From Sporosarcina sp. FSL K6-1522 (GTDB lineage Bacteria > Bacillota > Bacilli > Bacillales_A > Planococcaceae), in assembly GCF_038622445.1 (NCBI RefSeq), contig NZ_CP152019.1, positions 2,826,501 to 2,890,500 on the forward strand: a DNA stretch of 64,000 nucleotides, read 5' to 3'. Both the position numbers and the translations under genes were made by a program. Below the pieces are notes generated by a model. That model did not search any database and had not been told where the DNA came from. It saw only the letters and a list, made by a program, of their open reading frames with translations. Positions 31,174 to 40,411 of the stretch are shown here, piece by piece. The first letter of the stretch is position 1. Every line of letters starts with the position of its first letter.

Positions 31174-31174
31174 C

Positions 31175-31936
31175 TTAAAACGCTCCTTCCGTTTGTTTAA
31201 AGTGCATTAATTTTTCGAGATATTTTAAATAGCTGTAGAGGGTACCAACAAGGACAATCCCATAAATAAATAGTGGTAGTGTGACAAGCATATGGGTATA
31301 TATCATATAGTTCGAGAAACGTAATAGCAGATTTCCAGCAATCCAGCCAAAGAAAATGCTCACTGCGCCAACTGTTGAACGACGCTTCATCATGCCGTAT
31401 AAAAAAAGGATGGAAAATATGAACAGCGACGTAATGGAAATCATAAACGCCCGTATAAATTGAATATCTTCATACCAAAAAATGAGCAGAGCAATGATGA
31501 TTGAATTGACGATAATGGAAATCGCGCTAAATACCAACATCCTGAATGCAATGATTTGATAGACATTATATTTACAGGACATCTCAACTTCAAAAGTGGC
31601 ATTCCTCACTTTATTGACATAGGTGAAGGCTGAAAAACTCACAAATAGAATCGGTGACAGCAGAAAGATCAATCCGTATAGCTCCTGTACATCCAATCGT
31701 TCAGGTACAGCTAGTAGGAATATCATCACGTATGCCATAAGCGCTATACAGATGACATACATGAGCTCTAGCCGATCTGCAAACAAGTGCTTGAGGCCAA
31801 CTTGCTGCACCATCGACTTTAAATAGGATGGGAACGATTCTTTTCGCTGAACACCTGCAGCGACAATTTTGTCAATTTCCAATTGAATTGTACGTTCATC
31901 TGGCATTGGGATTTGAAATTTCTCTTTAGTCATCAT
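31175..31936 (-). CDS. membrane protein encoded between ECF sigma factor and ABC transporter
   Basis: 253 residues. Cytoplasmic N-terminus of about 60 residues (IPMPDERTIQLEIDKIVAAGVQRKES), then six hydrophobic segments. Its start overlaps the end of the sigma gene by 11 bp, which suggests translational coupling and, by analogy with ECF operons, an anti-sigma role for the N-terminal part. No zinc motif, so this role is inference. Confidence 0.65.
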   Translation of the reverse strand: MMTKEKFQIPMPDERTIQLEIDKIVAAGVQRKESFPSYLKSMVQQVGLKHLFADRLELMYVICIALMAYVMIFLLAVPERLDVQELYGLIFLLSPILFVSFSAFTYVNKVRNATFEVEMSCKYNVYQIIAFRMLVFSAISIIVNSIIIALLIFWYEDIQFIRAFMISITSLFIFSILFLYGMMKRRSTVGAVSIFFGWIAGNLLLRFSNYMIYTHMLVTLPLFIYGIVLVGTLYSYLKYLEKLMHFKQTEGAF

Positions 31937-32480
31937 GCATCGTCTCCATTCCTTTTCGGATTTTTTTCAATGCCCCATAGTATTTCGTTTTCACCGTTGA
32001 TTGTGGAATTGCTTCGATGTCCGCGATTTCCTGAAACGTGTAGTCCCCGAATAATTTAAGGCGGACGATTTGCTGTGAACTGGCATCCAGTTCATTAATA
32101 AGTGTTGTTGCTCTTTCCACATCGTCTTTGTACTCTAGTGAGATTGTCATATCATAGTCGTCTTCAAAATCATAATCTTCAATGGGCTGGACAAGCTGTG
32201 TATCTTTATAGCCTTTCGATCGGAAATAATCGATGAGCCGATTCGATGCTAACTTGTACAACCACGTCCGAAATGATGCTTTTTTACTGTCATAACTCTG
32301 AATCGACTTTAAGACACTGATAAAAATCTCCTGCGTAAGATCCAGTGATAACTCTTGATGAAGTGTCTGCTTGTACATAAAGACATAGATTTCCTTGTAA
32401 TATTTCGCAACAAGCTGATTTGCCGCCTCTTCACTACCATTTTTCTTTATTTGGCGTATCCAACGCTTATCATTTTCCAT
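31926..32480 (-). CDS. ECF-type RNA polymerase sigma factor
   Basis: 184 residues. Region 2 (VFMYKQTLHQELSLDLTQEIFISVLKSIQSYDSKKASFRTWLYKLASNRLIDYFRSK in parts) and region 4 (ELDASSQQIVRLKLFGDYTFQEIADIEAIPQSTVKTKYYGALKKIRK). An acidic linker (IEDYDFEDDYD) separates them. It heads an operon with a membrane protein and an ABC exporter, like sigY-yxlCDEFG of B. subtilis, and probably controls its own transcription. Confidence 0.9.
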   Translation of the reverse strand: MENDKRWIRQIKKNGSEEAANQLVAKYYKEIYVFMYKQTLHQELSLDLTQEIFISVLKSIQSYDSKKASFRTWLYKLASNRLIDYFRSKGYKDTQLVQPIEDYDFEDDYDMTISLEYKDDVERATTLINELDASSQQIVRLKLFGDYTFQEIADIEAIPQSTVKTKYYGALKKIRKGMETMHDD

Positions 32481-32604
32481 AGTTCACCACATGCTTCCCT
32501 GATGTTCTTTATTGCTCTATGTATATATTCGTAAGTTAGCTGAAAATAGTTTGAAATAAGTTGAAGAATTTTTTCAAAGTCTCTTATTCTCGTCATTATA
32601 GCCA

Positions 32605-32635
32605 TAAAAAATACACTGCCCGTGACAAGCAGTGT
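32605..32635 (-). terminator. terminator of the 52-residue gene
   Basis: ACACTGC / GCAGTGT stem; A6 at its left gives T6 on the minus strand. Confidence 0.75.
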
Positions 32636-32690
32636 ACAGTAGTTGGTTATTATTCAACAAATTACTTTACATAATATTATTATCTTTCGC

Positions 32691-32849
32691 TTATTTCTGT
32701 CTACAATGTTTACATACCTGAATAGTTGTACGAGTATCCGTTTTAACGTTGTACAATAATTTGACTCCGGTTCGGTTGCATAGTGGGCAACTGCCCCGCC
32801 CATTCGATGGAAGCTTATGCAATACTTTTCCACGGTTTCTTTTCGCCAT
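32691..32849 (-). CDS. 52-residue zinc-ribbon-like protein
   Basis: ATG 32849 follows AGGGGTG with a nine-base gap. The product begins MAKRNRGKVLHKLPSNGRGS and has CPLC (21-24) and CKHC (46-49), one likely zinc site, with a basic N-terminus. Reads like a small ribosome- or RNA-associated ribbon, but the family is not known to me. It has its own terminator. An overlapping ATG seven bases upstream is out of frame. Confidence 0.75.
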   Translation of the reverse strand: MAKRNRGKVLHKLPSNGRGSCPLCNRTGVKLLYNVKTDTRTTIQVCKHCRQK

Positions 32850-33040
32850 CGTCCATCACCCCTAAAGTACGATTTTCCTTCTTCCTTTAGTAGATGTTGG
32901 TTTAGTAAAAAGATTGCTGGGGAGATGTAGTTTATTTTGTGGGAAATAGACGGTTAAACATGATGTATCCTATAAGACTATTTATGAATCATTTCCCGGA
33001 AAATAATGTTTGATAATTCAGATACCCAGTGGGGATAAAG

Positions 33041-33616
33041 TTAGTTAAGTCCTTCAACAAGATCCTTCATCGTTGCTTCATCCATCGGTCCAATAATTTG
33101 TTGGCCAATCTTGCCATCTGTTCCAAGCATGTAAGTGGTTGGATACGCCATAATTCGGTAGGCTTTCTCCACATTGCCATCTATATCAAGTGGAATCGGA
33201 AATGTTAACCCATAGGCATCGATAAAGTGCTGAACCCCCTTCAATCCTTTACGCTCTGCCGCTGTCAAATTCACTGCGATAATTTCAACATTCGCTGATT
33301 CCTTATATTCTTTATAGTACTTCTGCATAAAAGGCATTTCCACCTCACACCACGTACACCAGGACGTCCAAAAGTTTACTATCACTTTTGTTCCTTTTAA
33401 ATCAGATAACTTGATTACCTCTCCTGAAGTAGTTGTTAACTCAAAATCAGGTGGCGTGTCTCCAATGCCTAATCCCGGCACTTCCACTAAGGAAGCAGAA
33501 TTGATGGCTGGCAGACTATCTGTTGATTTCTGTTCACTATTCGATTTCACCATAAGAACAATCATCGTGCCAATTAAGAAAGCTGCTACACTGAGCCCAA
33601 CCGTTTTTCTAATCAC
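33041..33616 (-). CDS. membrane-anchored thiol-disulfide oxidoreductase (ResA/TlpA family)
   Basis: 191 residues. N-terminal anchor (about 7-23) then a thioredoxin fold: PPDFELTTTSGEVIKLSDLKG, active site WCTWCEVEMP (C87, C90) and cis-proline AYPTTYMLG. Such proteins reduce or oxidise exported proteins, for instance apocytochrome c. No cytochrome genes are near, so the partner is unknown. Confidence 0.88.
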   Translation of the reverse strand: MIRKTVGLSVAAFLIGTMIVLMVKSNSEQKSTDSLPAINSASLVEVPGLGIGDTPPDFELTTTSGEVIKLSDLKGTKVIVNFWTSWCTWCEVEMPFMQKYYKEYKESANVEIIAVNLTAAERKGLKGVQHFIDAYGLTFPIPLDIDGNVEKAYRIMAYPTTYMLGTDGKIGQQIIGPMDEATMKDLVEGLN

Positions 33617-33820
33617 CGATATCCCTCCATCCTAAACGCTTGTACCAAATTCACTACATCCAGTCTACATAATCTCTTCCTTATATTCCAATTCAAATTA
33701 GAATATAAGGAAATAATAATATTATGTAAACTTAAATATGAATAATCTCTCTCTATTCCATACTATCGCGCTCCTTTCTCGAATACGCTGAAAGAGATGA
33801 CAATAGAAGGAGCGAAGTTT

Positions 33821-35092
33821 ATGCAAATTCATGTGACACATCCTGGAGAAACCTTATGGTTAATCGCCCAGCGATATGGCGTCACCGTGACGCAAATTGT
33901 TACAGCAAACAAGTTGGAAAACCCAAATCGATTAGTACCAGGGATGGCCCTTGTTGTTCCAACAGCTTCCGGGATCCACATTGTTCAACCCGGTGAGAAC
34001 CTATCAGAAATTGCGCAACGTTACGGGACGACGATTCAAGCAATCACACAAGCCAATCAACTACAAGATCCAGATATGATTGCAGTTGGTATGCGTTTGA
34101 CCATCCCTGTTCAGAAGCCGGTTATCGATGTCAATGCGTATACCATTAACACTGGAGAAACGGGTGCAAGAGAAATTCAGGAAGTCGGGCAATACTTAAC
34201 GTATTGGATGCCTTTCGCTTATAGCATACAAGAAGATGGTGGGCTGACTCCCGTCGACGACACAACGATGCTACAAGCTGCCGCGGCTGAAAAGATTGTA
34301 CCTGTGCTTTGTATCACGAACTTTAGTTCCACAGAAACGGGGTCGCAATTGGCTCATAATATCCTAGCAAGTACAGATATTCAGGATCAATTATTAACGA
34401 ATATCATAAAGGTTATGAAAGAAAAAGGCTATCGAGGAATTAATGTTGACTTTGAAAATGTGCTACCCGCTGACCGAGAAAACTATAATCAGTTTTTGCA
34501 ACGAGCGGTTGATCGATTGCATCCTGAAGGCTATTTTGTTTCAAGCGCCCTCGCGCCTAAAGTAAGTAGTGAACAACAAGGGCTATTGTATGAAGCGCAT
34601 GACTATGAGGCACAAGGGAAGATTGTAGACTTTGTGGTGTTGATGACCTATGAATGGGGCTATCGATTCGGTCCACCACAAGCCATTTCGCCGCTAAATG
34701 AGATAAAACGTGTGCTCGATTACGCTGTAACCGTTATTCCAAGAGATAAGATTTTCTTTGGTTTTCAAATTTACGCACGTGACTGGCTTCTTCCCCATGT
34801 TCAAGGACAGGAGGCAGAGACCTTTAGTCAACAGGAAGCCATACGCCGGGCTATTCAATACGGAGCGGTGATCCAGTATGATCCAATCGCTCAATCCCCT
34901 TTCTATCGCTATACAGATGCACAAGGGCGTCAGCACGAAGTATGGTTTGAAGATGCTCGCAGTGCCCAAGCCAAGTTTACGATGGTAAAAGACTATCACT
35001 TGCGTGGCATAAGTTATTGGGTACTTGGCTATCCATTCCCACAAAACTGGTTATTGTTAGAAGACAACTTTACCATTCGGAAAATTGTGTAA
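33821..35092 (+). CDS. LysM-GH18 peptidoglycan hydrolase (SleL/YaaH type)
   Basis: 423 residues from ATG 33821, seven bases after GAAGGAG; an upstream in-frame start at 33797 is inside the leader. Two LysM domains (about 2-46, HVTHPGETLWLIAQRYGV; about 50-95, HIVQPGENLSEIAQRYGT) and a GH18 domain (about 115-420) with the catalytic motif GINVDFENV (Glu near 212). Length and order equal B. subtilis YaaH/SleL, the N-acetylglucosaminidase that degrades cortex during spore germination. No signal peptide, as in SleL. Confidence 0.88.
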   Translation: MQIHVTHPGETLWLIAQRYGVTVTQIVTANKLENPNRLVPGMALVVPTASGIHIVQPGENLSEIAQRYGTTIQAITQANQLQDPDMIAVGMRLTIPVQKPVIDVNAYTINTGETGAREIQEVGQYLTYWMPFAYSIQEDGGLTPVDDTTMLQAAAAEKIVPVLCITNFSSTETGSQLAHNILASTDIQDQLLTNIIKVMKEKGYRGINVDFENVLPADRENYNQFLQRAVDRLHPEGYFVSSALAPKVSSEQQGLLYEAHDYEAQGKIVDFVVLMTYEWGYRFGPPQAISPLNEIKRVLDYAVTVIPRDKIFFGFQIYARDWLLPHVQGQEAETFSQQEAIRRAIQYGAVIQYDPIAQSPFYRYTDAQGRQHEVWFEDARSAQAKFTMVKDYHLRGISYWVLGYPFPQNWLLLEDNFTIRKIV

Positions 35093-35166
35093 AACTATTG
35101 TCGGTACAGTCATTCAAATGTATACTACTATAAATTGAATCATCGAACTACACATTCTATTTTTAT

Positions 35167-35874
35167 TTGGAGGAGATTGTCATAAAAACGATTGGTCTTA
35201 TTGGTGGAATGAGCTGGGAATCATCGGCAACCTATTATCGAATTGTGAATGAAGAAGTAAAAAATAAATTGGGCGGATTGCATTCAGCCAAATGTCTTTT
35301 ATATAGCGTAGATTTCGAGGAAATTGAACGTTATCAGATAGCAGGCGATTGGGAACGCGCTGGTGTAGTGCTTGGGGATGCAGCGTGGTCTTTGGAAAAG
35401 GCGGGCGCTGAAATGATTGTCCTTTGCACCAATACGATGCATAAAGTGATTGGATACATCGAAGAGCGAGTCACTTTGCCCATTTTACATATCGCAGATG
35501 CAACAGCTACGCAAATTCAACAAGCAGAAATCCAGACGGTTGGATTACTTGGAACCAAATATACGATGGAACAAGATTTTTATAAATCACGCATTGCCTC
35601 TAGGGGCATTAATGTGTTAATTCCCAGTCAAGAGGACCGAGAAGTTGTCAATCAAGTAATCTTTGAAGAATTATGTTTAGGTAATATTCAGCAAGACTCT
35701 AAGGAATACTACAAAAAAGTTATTCAAAGACTAGTGGATGAAGGTGCTGAAGGCATCATATTAGGCTGTACCGAAATCGGCTTATTGATCGAGCAAGAAG
35801 ATTCAGCAGTTCCATTGTTCGATACAACGGTTATCCATGCTGTTGAGGCGGTTAATCGAGCTTTGACAGAATGA
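35167..35874 (+). CDS. aspartate/glutamate racemase family protein
   Basis: 235 residues if TTG 35167 is used. The family starts MKTIGLIGGMSWESS; here the matching codon is ATA at 35182, six bases after GGAGGAG, so the natural start may have mutated. Both catalytic cysteines are present: VLCTNTMH (about 86) and LGCTEIGLL (about 200). PLP-independent two-base racemases of this type (RacX/YgeA) act on aspartate or broader amino acids. Single gene. Confidence 0.85.
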   Translation: MEEIVIKTIGLIGGMSWESSATYYRIVNEEVKNKLGGLHSAKCLLYSVDFEEIERYQIAGDWERAGVVLGDAAWSLEKAGAEMIVLCTNTMHKVIGYIEERVTLPILHIADATATQIQQAEIQTVGLLGTKYTMEQDFYKSRIASRGINVLIPSQEDREVVNQVIFEELCLGNIQQDSKEYYKKVIQRLVDEGAEGIILGCTEIGLLIEQEDSAVPLFDTTVIHAVEAVNRALTE

Positions 35875-35991
35875 TCTAGAACTGCGTAACCATTCTCAGG
35901 GACGTTACACTCAAGGGATGATTAGTTTTAGCATAATGCATACTTAGCCGTGGCCAAATATGGAGTGATATCGAGAATAAAATCCAAATTC

Positions 35992-36042
35992 AAAAGCCCA
36001 GCTTCTCCGCAATTAAGCAGAGAAAATGGGCTTTTTGATTTT
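35992..36042. terminator. bidirectional terminator
   Basis: AAAAGCCCA / TGGGCTTTT outer stem with an inner TTCTC / GAGAA pair, between the racemase gene and the convergent UvrA-like gene. Confidence 0.75.
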
Positions 36043-36056
36043 TCCAGAATGCTAAT

Positions 36057-39000
36057 TTAATTATTTTGCTCAAGGCATTGATAAACTGCCATCATATCGC
36101 GTTTATTTAGCTCACGAATACGATTGAAGATGGATATATCAGCAACTGTCTCCGTGTATAGGGTCTCAACGACAACATCACTTACTTTACCAGTGAGCCA
36201 TGTTTCTACTGATATGCCTTCAATAACTTCCTGAAGTCCTTCCTCATTGATACCACTTGCATTGCAACTCACACAAGGGATTGTTAATTTCAAGACACCG
36301 TCATGTAGATTATCTTCCGTAATGACTTTCTTGCCTTTACAGAATGGACATGGATGACTTTTTTTCACTTTATTAATTTGGGTAATAATTTTTTTATAGC
36401 CAAAAGCTTCATAAACATACGTTAGTTTTTTGTATTTGCCATTGGTGAAATACTGATCAATGATCGTTTCCCTTGTTTCAGTGATTTTGTCAAAATCACA
36501 GATGGTAACCTGGTTATTCGCGCTAATGGATTCCATATTGCTGCTAATTGCGTCCCAGAATGGTAAAGCATTTTGTAGCACCATTTCATAACCAACAAAG
36601 CTTGCTTGCTCTAATTCAAACATTTTCAGTGCGACTTGTGTTGTTCTAGGTAGTAAAGAGACATCTTCTGTTAATATCATATCGCCGCCTACAATCGATT
36701 TCAGTTTGACGAGTGCAGGTATATCACCTACTGTGTTCAATACTTGGTCAATTGGCTGATTGATGATATCACGAATATCTGTGTCGCCAAATTTCAGCCG
36801 TTTATGGTGGTTTAACACAGTCCCTTCACAAACTGGGCACGTCATCATCTCTTTAGAAGCTTTTATTTGCTCTTTAATCGCTGATTTCGAGACGAATATA
36901 TACATACCGACGATGGTATTAAAACCGACCCATGTTCGACGCGCCTTACTTTTTTTATCATAAAATGACTGGTCAAAATAGCCGTACCAAAATGTATGCT
37001 TTTCTTCATCAGACATGTCATTATAGCTTTTCGTCAAGTCATGCCCAAGCTCATTTTTAATTTCTTCAAATAGAAATTCTAACTTGGCATATTGATAAAA
37101 TTTTAATACGTCCATTACGTCTGGATGGAATAGGCCATCCCAAAACGGCAGATTTTTGTCTTGAATGACAACCTCTTTATCAAATATTTCGATTGCTAGA
37201 CGTCCTGCGCATGATGGACAATGATTGTCCTTCGAATAGAAATCAAAGCTTTTTGTATCTTTATTGGTCGGATGCGCCGCCACGAGATGATTGATAAGGC
37301 CGCCCATTTCATAAAGAAAACTATATTGGCTATACAAGTGCCTTTCAAGATCAATGGCAACGACGGGGGCAATGGTATCAGATTCGTATTCTCCATAAAT
37401 CAAACGGGCCATTGAGGATAAGCTTTTTAAGATGCCACCCTTATAAATGTTTTCTGCATTCTTAAAGTAATCGATATGATTTTCTTGTAAGTAATGAATG
37501 CCATTTTGCTGCTTAAGTGTGGACGAAATAGGCAATGGCAGCGCGAGTACTTCCTCATTTCTAGCCTCATAATAGTCATGATGGCTGACAACATCGAGAT
37601 GTGTGACAGGTTCATTCTTTCTTTTACCAAAATCAATAATGAAATCTGAGCTTTCCATCATGTAGGCGTTATGTTCAATCATTATGATTGAAACAGATGC
37701 ATCTTGTAGAATACCCCTTATGCTATCAATAAATTGATTTAAAATGTTTTGCGATAAACCTTTTGATGGTTCGTCAAAAATGAATAGTGTATGAGGTTTT
37801 CTTGAATTCGTGAACAGTTCAGAGACTAAATGCACACATTGAAATTCACCTGTCGATAATGTCTGCGTTTTTCTATTTAACGTTAAATAACCGAGTCCCA
37901 GTTTGATCAATAAGCTCAAGCGCTTATAAGCGATATCTTCATTGGGCAGTTCATCAATAATATCCTCAATCGAGCGCTCGAAAACATCATCAATCTCTTC
38001 ACTGTATTTGTTGAGACTCCTTTTAATATCAAGAAACGTTGCAACGGTTGAGCGGCTCGTAATCGATTGGTTTCGGTCCTGCCCTACCATAACGAGTTTA
38101 TCTTTTGGATAACGCTTCAGAAAATCGTCGGCAATACACATATTAACAAGCGTAGATTTACCACACCCAGACTCTCCCGTGACAGTGACGAGTCTGTTTT
38201 TAGGAATTATTATTTCAGCCATTTGGATCGTACGGCAATAGAGATCATGAAATTGATAGTAGTCTGTTGGTGTTTCCTCATTCCGTTCCAAGTATACAGG
38301 TTGTGGACGTGGCGATTCATCTACAATTTTCCCACCATATTTCCCGCTACCTGGTCCAAAAAATACTTGCTCATCCGTTAAATCCAGCACCGTGTCAGAA
38401 TGATCGATGAGCCAAATTTGATTTTTATAGCCCAATTGTTTAATTTCTTCTAAGATTTTTAAGAGGGTTTGGTGATCAAGCCCCACGGAGATTTCATCGA
38501 TGATAATTACTGTGTTTTCACTTGTTGCCATGAATTCTGCCAAGTACAGTCGTGTTAGTTCTCCACCTGATAATGTACCCATAATGCGATTTAATGTTAA
38601 GTAACCAACATTCATATTGATGATATTTTGGAGAATCTGTTGTTTTCCTTCACTAATATGTAAAACTTCTGCAAGTGAAAGAATCGATTCAATGCTCAAA
38701 TTGTTAATATCGGAAATTGTATGTGGTTGATCCCATAATTCCATTGTATATTGCTCAATTTCTGGATTATAGCGTTTACCCCCACACTTTTTACACTCCA
38801 CATTTTTGGTCGTACCGCGTCCTTTACAACCTGAACACCAGCCTAATTCATTATTAAATGAAAACGATTCTGGCGAGAGATGGAATTTCTCGGCAAGACA
38901 AATACGAATATCTGTAAAGACGCCTGTGTGTGTGCCAATTGTTGAACGCGGATTGGAGGAGATAGATGATCTTCCTAGAAAAAGCACTAAAGGCATCTCT

Positions 39001-39227
39001 TCCATCTTGATAGCACTGAAATTCGTTTCCATAATATTGGGGAATAAATACTGATATTCAGCCTTTGGCAATAAGGAAACGAGACGCTTTTTAGATTCTT
39101 CACCAATCGTCTGACAAAAAGTTGTTTTACCAGAACCAGACAAGCCCGCAATGCCTAACGACTGATTTGCTGGTAGTGCAGCATCTAATTTGTTAATATT
39201 GTTCGCAATTAATTGATTGATTTTCAT
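36057..39227 (-). CDS. UvrA-like ABC ATPase with relocated zinc modules
   Basis: 1056 residues from ATG 39227 behind AAAGGAT. ATPase 1: GLSGSGKTTFCQ (about 28-39), an internal zinc module (CSGCKGRG..CKKCGGKRY), signature TLSGGELTRLYLAE and VIIIDEISVGLD. ATPase 2: TGESGCGKSTLVN (about 352), signature TLSTGEFQCVHL and FIFDEPSKGLS. From about 545 a 500-residue tail follows with CPSCAGR, CPVCEG, CPFCKGK and CVSC. Tail segments such as MSDEEKHTFWYGY and TCPVCEGTVLNHHKRLKF resemble the UvrA insert that normally sits within ATPase 1. UvrA recognises DNA damage; relatives give drug resistance. Housekeeping uvrA is unlikely. Role unknown. Confidence 0.75.
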   Translation of the reverse strand: MKINQLIANNINKLDAALPANQSLGIAGLSGSGKTTFCQTIGEESKKRLVSLLPKAEYQYLFPNIMETNFSAIKMEEMPLVLFLGRSSISSNPRSTIGTHTGVFTDIRICLAEKFHLSPESFSFNNELGWCSGCKGRGTTKNVECKKCGGKRYNPEIEQYTMELWDQPHTISDINNLSIESILSLAEVLHISEGKQQILQNIINMNVGYLTLNRIMGTLSGGELTRLYLAEFMATSENTVIIIDEISVGLDHQTLLKILEEIKQLGYKNQIWLIDHSDTVLDLTDEQVFFGPGSGKYGGKIVDESPRPQPVYLERNEETPTDYYQFHDLYCRTIQMAEIIIPKNRLVTVTGESGCGKSTLVNMCIADDFLKRYPKDKLVMVGQDRNQSITSRSTVATFLDIKRSLNKYSEEIDDVFERSIEDIIDELPNEDIAYKRLSLLIKLGLGYLTLNRKTQTLSTGEFQCVHLVSELFTNSRKPHTLFIFDEPSKGLSQNILNQFIDSIRGILQDASVSIIMIEHNAYMMESSDFIIDFGKRKNEPVTHLDVVSHHDYYEARNEEVLALPLPISSTLKQQNGIHYLQENHIDYFKNAENIYKGGILKSLSSMARLIYGEYESDTIAPVVAIDLERHLYSQYSFLYEMGGLINHLVAAHPTNKDTKSFDFYSKDNHCPSCAGRLAIEIFDKEVVIQDKNLPFWDGLFHPDVMDVLKFYQYAKLEFLFEEIKNELGHDLTKSYNDMSDEEKHTFWYGYFDQSFYDKKSKARRTWVGFNTIVGMYIFVSKSAIKEQIKASKEMMTCPVCEGTVLNHHKRLKFGDTDIRDIINQPIDQVLNTVGDIPALVKLKSIVGGDMILTEDVSLLPRTTQVALKMFELEQASFVGYEMVLQNALPFWDAISSNMESISANNQVTICDFDKITETRETIIDQYFTNGKYKKLTYVYEAFGYKKIITQINKVKKSHPCPFCKGKKVITEDNLHDGVLKLTIPCVSCNASGINEEGLQEVIEGISVETWLTGKVSDVVVETLYTETVADISIFNRIRELNKRDMMAVYQCLEQNN

Positions 39228-39500
39228 TGTGATATCCTTTCTCTTTTCTCTATTTAGAATCGCCATGTTTAATAAAGATAAAAATGACGCTTCCCATGTT
39301 TCAGAAAAGCGCCCGATGATAAGAAATCCGTTTGAAGATAACCCTTATCATTATACCACACGTACGTTCTTTAATTCCTATTTACTAAAAAATTATTTCG
39401 ATACGGTAAATCGCAACCTCCACAATTCCCTGATTAAAAACCCATCTATTCACCAACACTATAGAGGACAAATCTATTACACTTGAAAGGGGTCCTCTAC

Positions 39501-39836
39501 TTGAAACAGCTACAGCAAAAGCAAATTGATCCAGCACCAATCGAGCAGCAATTCCAAACGCAGAAAAAGTTAGCACTTCAAACAATGCAGCAAGCTGTAC
39601 ACACGTTACAACAGAGTAAGACGATAAATGACCTGCAAGCTGTGCAACAAGCGCAACAGCAACTTCAACAGGCCTCACAGCTTATGAATCAAATGCAAGG
39701 CATCGCAGTCACCGAGTCGACGACAGCCATTCAGCAACAACTCGAACAAGTTCGACAACAAATCGAGCAAGCAGCACAAACACTCCAGCTTATTCAATCA
39801 TTAAACAGCGCGAATAATAGCTTTAAAAAAGGGTGA
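39501..39836 (+). CDS. glutamine-rich coiled-coil protein
   Basis: 111 residues from TTG 39501, eight bases after AAAGGGG. Almost wholly helical, with about a third glutamine (QQAQQQLQQASQLMNQMQ; IQQQLEQVRQQIEQAAQTL) in heptad spacing, so a coiled coil. No signal or membrane segment. Such proteins in Bacillales are often sporulation-linked, but there is no direct evidence here. Single gene with its own terminator. Confidence 0.65.
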   Translation: MKQLQQKQIDPAPIEQQFQTQKKLALQTMQQAVHTLQQSKTINDLQAVQQAQQQLQQASQLMNQMQGIAVTESTTAIQQQLEQVRQQIEQAAQTLQLIQSLNSANNSFKKG

Positions 39837-39840
39837 AAAA

Positions 39841-39882
39841 CCCGTCATCAGCGGAGTTCAATTCGTCGATGACGGGCTTTTC
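39841..39882. terminator. terminator between coiled-coil and hydroxylase genes
   Basis: CCCGTCATC / GATGACGGG stem followed by CTTTTCT; A-run on the left. Confidence 0.8.
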
Positions 39883-39916
39883 TATTCTTCACAAGAGAAG
39901 GGGGTACTTCAAAGTA

Positions 39917-40411
39917 CTAAAGGGGCGAAGTCTGATCTTTTTTCATCCGCAAAACACTTTTTACAGCGTCTTTTATTTCCTGATAGCCTGTACATCTACA
40001 GAGATTCGATGCAAGCCATTCATCGATAAGCGCAGCATCGGCATCCGGGTGTTGTTCAACAAGTGCATGACAGTTGGTGATAAACCCAGATGTACAATAA
40101 CCGCATTGTATCGCCCAGTTATCTACGAAAGCCTGTTGCAACGGTGAATCCAGTAGTCCTTCATTCGTTGTAATCGACTGATGGACCGTTTCAATCGTTA
40201 AAGACAAACACGAGTGCATGGGTTGACCGTCAATGATGACTGTACAAGCCCCGCAATCGCCATTTTCACATGCTGGTTTTGCGGCGGTTAGCCCGAGTTG
40301 TTCGCGCAGTGTATGCAACAATGTATCAGCGGATCGGATAGTCGCATCGTGCGTTTTGCCATTGACATGAAGTTGGACCAGTTTTTTCGATTTGTCGTTC
40401 GACATAATCAT
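39917..40411 (-). CDS. molybdenum hydroxylase [2Fe-2S] subunit
   Basis: 164 residues. Plant-type ferredoxin cluster cysteines in CENGDCGACT and MHSC (about 48-68) and the second cluster in IQCGYCTSGF and LCRCTGY (about 105-145), as in the small subunits of xanthine dehydrogenase (B. subtilis PucE) and CO dehydrogenase. It passes electrons from the Mo centre to FAD. Start overlaps the FAD-subunit stop by 4 bp; last gene of the XDH operon. Confidence 0.92.
   Translation of the reverse strand: MIMSNDKSKKLVQLHVNGKTHDATIRSADTLLHTLREQLGLTAAKPACENGDCGACTVIIDGQPMHSCLSLTIETVHQSITTNEGLLDSPLQQAFVDNWAIQCGYCTSGFITNCHALVEQHPDADAALIDEWLASNLCRCTGYQEIKDAVKSVLRMKKDQTSPL

Noticed and set aside
36057-39227. Assignment as the housekeeping uvrA
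   Set aside because: Length, domain order and the LSTGE signature differ, and uvrB is not adjacent.
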